DNA of 56,506 nucleotides, taken from Bacteroidota bacterium. Its GTDB lineage: Bacteria > Bacteroidota > Bacteroidia > Cytophagales > Cyclobacteriaceae. Below, piece by piece: positions 8,872 through 15,827 of the stretch. A program made the position numbers and the translations under genes. The notes under the pieces were generated by a model. It was given only the letters and a program-made list of their open reading frames with translations, was not told where the DNA came from and did not search any database. How positions within the stretch are numbered: the first letter of the stretch is position 1; each line of letters opens with the position of its first letter. The DNA lies in the NCBI GenBank assembly GCA_024280115.1, contig JAJRQT010000194.1, forward strand, positions 1 through 56,506, given 5' to 3'.

Positions 8872-10401
8872 ATGAAATATTCTATCGTTTTACTTTTCTA
8901 CTTACTCTTCTTTTTTCAGCAACAGGGGTTCACCCAACCAAAAGTAAAAGAAATTGAAAAATATATAGAAAAAGCCAGGAAGGACTGGGGGATTCCCGGT
9001 ATGTCAGTGGCCATTGTTAAAGATGGGGAGGTCTTTTCTAATCGAGGATATGGAGTATTGAAAGAAGGTGAAAATCAACAAGTTGATGAACAAACACTTT
9101 TCGCTATAGCTTCGAATACCAAGGCTTTTATTGCATCTTCAATTGGAGTTCTGCAGGATGAGGGTAAGCTGAATTTAGCGGATAAAGTTCAGAAATATAT
9201 CCCGGGATTCCAGCTCTACGACAGCTATGTTTCAAATGAAACGACCATCGCAGATTTGCTCTGTCACAGGGTGGGATTGGGTACCTACAGTGGAGATGTG
9301 ATTTGGTATAAAACGAATTTTACCGCACAAGAAGTTGTTGAAAAGGTCAGGTTTGTACCACAGGATTATGGTTTCAGAAATGGGTATGGGTATTCAAATC
9401 TCATGTTTATTACTGCCGGTGAAGTGATCAGAGCTGCAGCCGGTGTAACATGTAATCAATTTGTGAAAGAACGGTTTTTTCAGCCACTGGGAATGAATCG
9501 TACCATAACTTCTACAAATGATCTTAATTTAAAAGGAAACTTTGCTACACCTCATAAACCCATCAATGAAATCAATCAATCTATTGATTGGGTTAACTGG
9601 GACAATATGGGTGCTGCTGGAGGTATCATCTCATCTTCAGAAGATATGGCGAAATGGTTGATTTTTCAATTAAATAGCGGCGTATGGGAAAATGATACAA
9701 TTCTCAACCCTTCCATTCAAAACATCCTCTGGACGCCACATAACAATTATATCGTCAGCCTGAATTCTAAAAAAAGCACTCCCGGCACTAATTATAAGGG
9801 CTATGGATTGGGTTGGGGAACAAGCGATTATTTTGGGAACAGGTTGATCACCCACGGTGGTGGTTATGATGGGATGTACTCCCAGGTTGTGCTGGTTCCT
9901 GAACAGGGACTTGGGATCGTAATTCTAACCAATACCATGAAAAGTATCGCGACGCCATTGAGAAATTATATCATCAACGCATTTATTGAAAAAGACGTAC
10001 AGGACTGGTCAAAAGAAGCTTTGGAAAAACTACCCTCGCAAAACTCTATGCAAAGGAGAATAGTAGCTCAAAAAACTGCCAGGGTGATGGATACAAAACC
10101 ATCATTTGAATTGAGTGAGTTTTCTGGAGATTATCATACGGACATGCTGGGGCCGATTCATATCGTACAGGAAAATAATCAGCTACTGTTGAAGTTTGAC
10201 AATGCACCAGATTTATCGGCGAAACTTGAGCATTGGCATTACGACACATGGGAAATAAAATGGGATAAAGTCCATGCCTGGTTTGATTTTGGTACAATTC
10301 AATTTCATCATGATAACAATATGAAGGTTACCGGTTTTGAATTTGATGTGCCTAATAATGATATTTTCTTCGATGAATTAAAAGTCACCAAATCCAATTA
10401 A
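8872..10401 (+). CDS. serine hydrolase, class C beta-lactamase-related, with DUF3471
   Basis: A secreted penicillin-binding-protein-fold hydrolase of 509 aa. The signal peptide ends near residue 21. The catalytic motif SxxK is Ser81-Asn-Thr-Lys84, the YxN motif is Tyr174-Ser-Asn176, and THGGGYDG near 330 replaces the KTG box as HGG. The C-terminal 120 residues after about 385 look like DUF3471. Such proteins act as esterases, D-amino-acid peptidases or PBP4-like carboxypeptidases and need not confer beta-lactam resistance. The gene is 10 bases from the symporter gene, so the two are almost surely one transcript, which suggests that the product of hydrolysis is imported. Confidence 0.88.
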   Translation: MKYSIVLLFYLLFFFQQQGFTQPKVKEIEKYIEKARKDWGIPGMSVAIVKDGEVFSNRGYGVLKEGENQQVDEQTLFAIASNTKAFIASSIGVLQDEGKLNLADKVQKYIPGFQLYDSYVSNETTIADLLCHRVGLGTYSGDVIWYKTNFTAQEVVEKVRFVPQDYGFRNGYGYSNLMFITAGEVIRAAAGVTCNQFVKERFFQPLGMNRTITSTNDLNLKGNFATPHKPINEINQSIDWVNWDNMGAAGGIISSSEDMAKWLIFQLNSGVWENDTILNPSIQNILWTPHNNYIVSLNSKKSTPGTNYKGYGLGWGTSDYFGNRLITHGGGYDGMYSQVVLVPEQGLGIVILTNTMKSIATPLRNYIINAFIEKDVQDWSKEALEKLPSQNSMQRRIVAQKTARVMDTKPSFELSEFSGDYHTDMLGPIHIVQENNQLLLKFDNAPDLSAKLEHWHYDTWEIKWDKVHAWFDFGTIQFHHDNNMKVTGFEFDVPNNDIFFDELKVTKSN

Positions 10402-10411
10402 TCCACTACTG

Positions 10412-12250
10412 ATGAATTTAACCACCTTAGATATTTCCATAATTTTTGGCTACCTGATTTTAACTATTTTCCTCGGTTTCTGGATTTCTAAAAGAGCCAG
10501 TAAAAACCTGGATTCCTATTTTCTGGGGGGCAAATCTATGCCATGGTACCTGCTGGGGTTATCAAATGCATCAGGGATGTTTGACATCACAGGCACCATG
10601 TGGATGGTCGCGATTCTTTTTGTTTATGGGGTAAAAAGCACTTTACTTCCATGGCTTTGGCCGGTTTGGAACCAGGTTTTTCTTATGATTTTTCTGGCCA
10701 TCTGGATGCGAAGATCAAACGTGCTCACAGGTGCTGAATGGTTGAGAACCAGGTTTGGCAACGGTATGGGATCAAAGCTCTCTCACATCAGTGTGGTTGT
10801 GTTTGCACTGGTTGCGGTCATCGGATTCATTGCCTATTCATTTGAGGGGATCGGGAAATTTGTCGTCATGTTTTTGCCATGGGATCTAAGCACAACCCTG
10901 GCCGGAGTTGACATATCTTCCGAGCATATGTATGCATTGATCATCATGAGTTTTACCACACTTTATGTGGTAAAAGGAGGGATGTATAGTGTGGTAATTA
11001 CTGAAGTACTACAATTTTTAGTAATGACCGTTGCTTGTATCATCATTGGAGTAATCGCCATGAAGCTGGTATCTGCCGAACAAATTGACGCAGTGATTCC
11101 GGCAGATTGGAAGAGCCTGACTTTTGGATGGAAACTGGATCTCGAATGGACAAAGTTCTCTGAACATGTTAATCGGGCATTGAATGATAAAATTTCAAGT
11201 GACGGGTATGAATTGTTCAGCATTTTTATAATGATCGTGATACTGAGAGGCATTCTTGTCAGTATTGCGGGACCGGTACCGGGATATGATATGCAGCGAG
11301 TACTGGCGGCGAAAACGCCCAAAGAATCTGCTTTGATGAGCGGTTTGGTATCGCTGGTTTTGTTTATCCCAAGATATCTAATGATCGCGGGATTAGGGGT
11401 TATCGCCCTTGTTTACTTCAATCCGGATACCTTGTTTAGCGAAGGGGCCCTGGATTTTGAAAAGATTCTTCCCTTCGCTTTATCAAACTTTATACCAACA
11501 GGTGTTCTGGGAATCATCTTGGCCGGACTTATTGCAGCTTTCATGTCAACTTTTGCCGCCAATGTGAATGCGGGTCCGGCATATATAGTCAATGACATTT
11601 ATAAGAAATTTATTAATCCCAACGCCTCGAACAAGACCTTAATTAGAATGAGTTATTTATCATCAGTACTGATGGTGGTCATTGGGATTTCGGTAGGATT
11701 TTTCGTGACCAGCATCAACGATATACTCCAATGGATCACCGCAGCGCTTTTTGGTGGTTATGCCGCAGCCAATTTCCTGAAATGGATTTGGTGGAGATTC
11801 AACGGCTACGGATATTTTTGGGGGATGGTAGCCGGATTGTTTGGATCCCTTTTAGTGCCAAAGGTGTTTCCGGATATGTCCATTATCTATGCCTTTCCAC
11901 TGGTTATTTTACCAATTTCCACTCTTGGAAGTTTATTGGGAACCTTGCTGACCAAACCGGATGACGAGCAAGTACTGATGAGCTTTTATACAAGTGTAAG
12001 ACCATGGGGATTCTGGGGGCCGGTTTATGAAAAGGTTAAAGCTCAGGACCCTGGATTTGAAAGAAATAAATCATTTAAAAGGGATATGTTCAATTCTTTG
12101 GTGGCAGTAATCTGGCAAATGATGCTTATTCTCATACCGATTTACCTTGTAACCAGAGAATATATGAGCATGACAATTGCGATTGGGATATTATTGATCA
12201 CCATGGCAATTTTAAAAGTAAATTGGTATGATAAGCTTGAGGAGGATTAG
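10412..12250 (+). CDS. sodium:solute symporter (SSS family)
   Basis: A polytopic inner-membrane transporter of 612 aa with about 13-15 helices, starting FGYLILTIFLGFWISKRASK. The block DSYFLGGKSMPWYLLGLSNA near 33-52 is a hallmark of the SSS family. A Na+-binding-type stretch AGLIAAFMSTFAANVNAGPA appears near 370. The family couples solute entry to Na+; known substrates include sugars, amino acids, vitamins and sialic acid. The substrate cannot be read from the sequence. Coupling to the upstream periplasmic serine hydrolase is inferred from the 10-base spacing. The long C-terminal extension with extra helices is typical of Bacteroidota members. Confidence 0.9.
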   Translation: MNLTTLDISIIFGYLILTIFLGFWISKRASKNLDSYFLGGKSMPWYLLGLSNASGMFDITGTMWMVAILFVYGVKSTLLPWLWPVWNQVFLMIFLAIWMRRSNVLTGAEWLRTRFGNGMGSKLSHISVVVFALVAVIGFIAYSFEGIGKFVVMFLPWDLSTTLAGVDISSEHMYALIIMSFTTLYVVKGGMYSVVITEVLQFLVMTVACIIIGVIAMKLVSAEQIDAVIPADWKSLTFGWKLDLEWTKFSEHVNRALNDKISSDGYELFSIFIMIVILRGILVSIAGPVPGYDMQRVLAAKTPKESALMSGLVSLVLFIPRYLMIAGLGVIALVYFNPDTLFSEGALDFEKILPFALSNFIPTGVLGIILAGLIAAFMSTFAANVNAGPAYIVNDIYKKFINPNASNKTLIRMSYLSSVLMVVIGISVGFFVTSINDILQWITAALFGGYAAANFLKWIWWRFNGYGYFWGMVAGLFGSLLVPKVFPDMSIIYAFPLVILPISTLGSLLGTLLTKPDDEQVLMSFYTSVRPWGFWGPVYEKVKAQDPGFERNKSFKRDMFNSLVAVIWQMMLILIPIYLVTREYMSMTIAIGILLITMAILKVNWYDKLEED

Positions 12251-12315
12251 CGAGTACGCATGACAATGTGTAACTACCATTCAAAATCAGTCTTTTATTT
12301 TAAATCGTACGTTGC

Positions 12316-12393
12316 TCGGTCGCTATTGTATTGCGACCGAAATCTAAGCTCATACAACGAACCTTGGCCTGAGGCTTACAGGCCATTGCAAGG
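12316..12393. repeat. dispersed palindromic repeat, copy A
   Basis: TCGGTCGC...GCGACCGAAATCTAAG (12316-12348) is a hairpin-forming block also found at 15590-15622 with about 80% identity by eye. It is followed by a nested palindrome: CCTTG...CAAGG (12362-12366 / 12389-12393) around GGCCTG...CAGGCC (12366-12371 / 12379-12384). The short open frames over this stretch are by-products of the repeat. The 320-base gap 12251-12570 otherwise holds only the next repeat. Confidence 0.6.
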
Positions 12394-12448
12394 TGGTCCA
12401 TTCAGCCTATGTATTTTTTTGGTGACCACGATGTACAATTTAACCCAG

Positions 12449-12480
12449 TCGCTCGGTTGCACCGAGTGACAATTATCTTT
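12449..12480. repeat. dispersed repeat of a second type, copy C
   Basis: TCGCTCGGTTGCACCGAGTG opens this unit and includes a perfect CTCGG/CCGAG hairpin (12452-12456 / 12462-12466). A related unit, TCGCTCGGTTGCACAGAATG, lies at 14013-14042, on the other side of the M23 peptidase gene. Both continue into TTATCT. Confidence 0.55.
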
Positions 12481-12570
12481 TTATTGAAAATGGGATGTGG
12501 ATATGTGAATATTCATCACTCGCAGAATGCGAACGATTGTCGAAAGGATCCCAGGATATCACGGAAGATT

Positions 12571-13887
12571 TTAGGATTCCTTTATTTTTTCAAGAGTTGA
12601 GGACATATCAACAATGGGAGATGGAATTTGTATGCCATCCAATTGAAGCTTAATTATATCACGGGCTTCTTCAAACTTCGTCTTGTTTTCTTTACGAATG
12701 GGCTCGGAAGGAGGAAGGATTATCTTTAATGCGTCAACTTGTACCCCGTTTTTCCAGAAGCGATAGCAAAGGTGATTTCCCCTTGCCAATCCGGTATTGC
12801 CCACAAAACCTATGGTTTGACCTTGTTGTACTTTTTTCCCGGGACGCATACCTGATGCAATTTTACTCATGTGAAGGTATTGCGTGGAATAGGTAGAATT
12901 ATGTTTCACTTTCACAAAGTTGCCATTAAACTTTGAGTACCTGGCTTCGACAATTATACCATCACCAACAGACCTGATTGGAGTTCCTCTGGGGGCCGCG
13001 AAATCAGTTCCTCGGTGAGACTTCCATCTCTTTTGAACCGGATGAAACCTGTTTCCTGAATATCGAGAACTAATGCGTGTGAAATCAAGCGGGTATTTTA
13101 AAAATGCTTTTCTCAAGCTATTTCCCTTCTCGTCAAAATAATCTATGCCGCTTCCCTGGTCAAAGTAATACGCATAGTAGTCATTGCCGAAATGCTGAAA
13201 GTAAATACCTTTAATCTTTCCAATACCAATGGCTTCTCCTTCAACCTGCTTCTCTTCATAAATCATTTTGAACCTGTCTCCTTTTTGCAATCGAAAGAAA
13301 TCAATTTGCCATGCAAATACATCTACGAAATCATTAGTCAGCTGTGGGCTGGCTCCCAAGTCAGACATGGATACGGCCAAGGACATTTCAATGATTCCCG
13401 CTAATTCTTTTTCTACAACCACAACCTCCTTCTCCACCTTCTCAACACTCACCGAATCATCAAGATTGAAGACCACATATTCGCTTGGGCTTGGTTCGTA
13501 AATCATTGCCTTGGCAGTACGCATTGAATCGGGGTAGCAGATCATTGTGTATTTACGATTTGCAACCATTTTCCGAACGTCAAAAACTGATTTTGAAGAA
13601 ATGGCTAGCTGGTGTATTTTCAGGTTTGAGACATTATAGCCTTCCAGAATACTGGAAAGATTTTGATTTCTTTTGATGTGATCTTCGATGACCACCATTG
13701 AATCGACTACCATACCAAAAAGTATAGTTGGTTCAAAAATTTCAATTACCGTGGAATCAATTGAGGCAAGCTCAGCATCCATTTCCATGGACCTGTTTTG
13801 GAGATTAGTACTGATTTTTCCAATTACGAAATAACCAACCACTGCGACAACAATCACTAACACCCCTACTAAAATTCCCCTTTTCAT
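12571..13887 (-). CDS. M23 family metallopeptidase (LytM domain)
   Basis: A 438-aa inner-membrane-anchored murein hydrolase candidate. A membrane helix spans residues 4-23. The middle region (45-260) resembles the Csd3/NlpD-type inhibitory domain found in Bacteroidota homologues. The LytM domain covers about 270-390: HxxxD is His291-Arg-Gly-Thr-Asp295, and a third His is His339 in QYLHM. The final motif is His372-Leu-Cys374 instead of HxH. In LytM the second His of HxH is a zinc ligand, so Cys374 may serve as the ligand here. The likely role is peptidoglycan crossbridge cleavage in growth or division. The gene is flanked by repeats on both sides. Confidence 0.88.
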   Translation of the reverse strand: MKRGILVGVLVIVVAVVGYFVIGKISTNLQNRSMEMDAELASIDSTVIEIFEPTILFGMVVDSMVVIEDHIKRNQNLSSILEGYNVSNLKIHQLAISSKSVFDVRKMVANRKYTMICYPDSMRTAKAMIYEPSPSEYVVFNLDDSVSVEKVEKEVVVVEKELAGIIEMSLAVSMSDLGASPQLTNDFVDVFAWQIDFFRLQKGDRFKMIYEEKQVEGEAIGIGKIKGIYFQHFGNDYYAYYFDQGSGIDYFDEKGNSLRKAFLKYPLDFTRISSRYSGNRFHPVQKRWKSHRGTDFAAPRGTPIRSVGDGIIVEARYSKFNGNFVKVKHNSTYSTQYLHMSKIASGMRPGKKVQQGQTIGFVGNTGLARGNHLCYRFWKNGVQVDALKIILPPSEPIRKENKTKFEEARDIIKLQLDGIQIPSPIVDMSSTLEKIKES

Positions 13888-14012
13888 GCTGCAAAGATCA
13901 ATTATTAATAACTATTCACAAAATTCTTATTTATTTAATGAAAGTCCTCTGGATAATAATTCAGTAACACGTCCATGTCCGATGTATTATTGCCCTATAA
14001 ACCTTATCTCAA

Positions 14013-14042
14013 TCGCTCGGTTGCACAGAATGATATTTATCT
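14013..14042. repeat. dispersed repeat of the second type, copy D
   Basis: TCGCTCGGTTGCACAGAATG followed by ATATTTATCT. It resembles the unit at 12449-12480, but the right arm of the small hairpin has decayed. It lies in the 466-base gap between the M23 and GH130 genes, along with an eroded small reading frame. Confidence 0.5.
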
Positions 14043-14084
14043 AAATTTGTGAAGAGATTTAAAGGGCTTATGTGTCGATTATTA

Positions 14085-14319
14085 TCATTTGTAGAATAAA
14101 AGCGTTTGGTCGGAAATTTCTTCAATTGACTGTAGGCACCCATTGCAATACGTACCTACTTTTGCCAGCATACGAATAGTTTCGTTAAGTTTATCTACTG
14201 AAGGAATGTTAAATTTGCTGTGGTATATTAGTTTGTCTCCCGGAATTTGAGTTATTGAGTATTATCCATTTTCAGCAGGAAGGCTTGTAATTTGTTTTAT
14301 GGAGATTTTTTATTTTCAT
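14085..14319 (-). pseudogene. eroded small gene (about 77 codons), unknown family
   Basis: Reading on the minus strand from ATG at 14319, one base must be dropped from an A6 run to keep frame. One TAA (14262-14264) must also be read through. The rest reads sensibly as ITSLPAENG, YSITQIPGDKLIYHSKFN, IPSVDKLNETIRMLAK and VGTYCNGCLQSIEEISDQ, ending at TGA 14085-14087. The composition looks like a folded soluble protein with a CNGC motif. Two lesions in a short stretch argue for an inactive gene. I do not recognise the family. Chance open frame is the alternative, but the amino-acid texture argues against it. Confidence 0.4.
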
Positions 14320-14353
14320 TTAAACCTTTGTACAGCCCAATAAATAATCTGCA

Positions 14354-15553
14354 ATGGATAGAGAACAATTTAACGACAAAGTAAAAGAGCTATTTAAGGT
14401 TTATGATCAGACCATCAATAGGGAAAATATAAAGCAGGATGACGGAAATGGTATTTATGACCGGTATGTTTATCCTGCGATTACGAGAGATCATGTGCCT
14501 GTTTTTTGGGAGTATGATTTGAATTATCAGACAAATCCGCATTTGATGAAACGCCTGGGTGTAAATACAACCTTCAATGCCGGGGCAATAAAACTGAATG
14601 GAAAATATCTCATGGTTGTCAGGGTAGAAGGCTTTGATGTGAAATCTATTTTTGGTGTTGCTGAAAGTCCCAATGGTGTGGATCATTGGAAGTTTTGGGA
14701 TCATCCAATCGTAATGCCGATGACGGATGATCCTGAAATGAATGTCTATGATATACGGCTGACTCATCATGAAGATGGCTGGATTTATGGATTATTTTGT
14801 GCTGAGAGAAAAGATAACTCTCAACCCAATGATTCATCTGCCGCTTTGGCAAGCTGCGGAATAGCAAGGACAAAAGATCTCAAAACATGGGAACGACTAC
14901 CCGATTTGAAATCCAATGCAGCCCAGCAGCGTAATTGCGTTTTGCACCCCGAATTTGTCAATGAGAAATACATGATATATACACGGCCACAGTCAGCTTT
15001 TATCGAAACTGGCGACAGTGGGATTTGCGTAGGTTTTTCTGAAAGTATGGATAATGCCATAATTGATGAAGAAACCATGATGGATCCCAGAAAATACCAT
15101 ACAGTAAAAGAAGTGAAAAATGGCCAGGGCCCACCACCGATTAAAACAGAAAAAGGATGGATGCATTTGGCTCATGGTGTGCGGCGAACTGCAGCGGGAC
15201 TGAGATATACACTTTATTTACTGATGACTGATCTGAAAGAACCATGGAAAGTTATCAAAAGACCATCCGGCCATTTTATTGAGCCACTGGATGATGAGCG
15301 GGTAGGGGATGTCTCTAATGTCGTCTTCAGCAATGGTTGGATACTCAACGATGACGGAACAGTGTTTATCTATTATGCTTCTTCGGATACGAGGATGCAT
15401 GTTGCCACAACAACTATTGAAAAATTGCTTGATTATGTGCTTAACACACCGGAGGATGCAGGTAGGACACAGCTTTGTGCCGAGCAACGCGACACAATGG
15501 TAGAAAACAATTTGAATATTTTAATAAATGTGTTTCCTGAAATTGAGTTGTAA
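14354..15553 (+). CDS. GH130-like glycosidase/phosphorylase
   Basis: A 399-aa protein with the five-bladed propeller texture of family GH130. Recognisable segments are NTTFNAGAIKLNGKYLMVVR near 73-92, VYDIRLTH with Asp133 where GH130 enzymes carry their catalytic Asp (YDPRV), GPPPIKTEKGWMHLAHGV near 257-274, and FIYYASSDTRMHVATT near 337-352. GH130 enzymes phosphorolyse or hydrolyse beta-mannosides such as mannosyl-glucose, mannobiose or N-glycan mannose. Assignment to a phosphorylase subgroup cannot be made by eye. No signal peptide is seen, so action in the cytosol on imported disaccharides is likely. There are no SusCD or transporter neighbours. Confidence 0.85.
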   Translation: MDREQFNDKVKELFKVYDQTINRENIKQDDGNGIYDRYVYPAITRDHVPVFWEYDLNYQTNPHLMKRLGVNTTFNAGAIKLNGKYLMVVRVEGFDVKSIFGVAESPNGVDHWKFWDHPIVMPMTDDPEMNVYDIRLTHHEDGWIYGLFCAERKDNSQPNDSSAALASCGIARTKDLKTWERLPDLKSNAAQQRNCVLHPEFVNEKYMIYTRPQSAFIETGDSGICVGFSESMDNAIIDEETMMDPRKYHTVKEVKNGQGPPPIKTEKGWMHLAHGVRRTAAGLRYTLYLLMTDLKEPWKVIKRPSGHFIEPLDDERVGDVSNVVFSNGWILNDDGTVFIYYASSDTRMHVATTTIEKLLDYVLNTPEDAGRTQLCAEQRDTMVENNLNILINVFPEIEL

Positions 15554-15589
15554 TCAGTTTGATGGCGTGCGTTTTCAATATTTACCAGT

Positions 15590-15640
15590 TCGATCGCAAT
15601 TGCATTGCGATTGAAATCTTAGTCCGGCATTTGAAATGCG
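15590..15640. repeat. dispersed palindromic repeat, copy B
   Basis: TCGATCGCAATTGCATTGCG and its continuation to AATCTTAG (15590-15622) match copy A at 12316. They are followed by a second palindrome, CGGCATTTGAAATGCG (15625-15640). The pair of adjacent palindromes resembles REP-like elements mobilised by Y1 transposases. The gap 15554-15827 holds nothing else I can support. Confidence 0.55.
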
Positions 15641-15827
15641 AATTATGCCCTCAATACAAACCAAAAGGAAACAATTTTTCGTGGTTGAGGTCATTGCAGA
15701 TATTTAGATGAAAGGAAACTCAAAGTCCGAATACACCTCAGCAGAAGTATCACAAGATTACAAATCCCTGAAGACTCATTTATTTTATAGATAGGCATGT
15801 ATTGCAAATGCGAGTCAGATAGCACAA

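Noticed and set aside
8872..10401. An antibiotic-resistance beta-lactamase
   Set aside because: The fold is shared, but the HGG box, the DUF3471 tail and the symporter partner fit a metabolic hydrolase; no resistance can be inferred.
12260..12600. Short plus-strand open frames over 12260-12600
   Set aside because: They run through the palindromic repeats, have no coding texture and no homologue I recognise.
15650..15810. Two tiny open frames starting ATGCCCTCA and ATGAAAGGA
   Set aside because: They are only 20-27 codons long, with no conserved pattern or promoter; they are likely chance.
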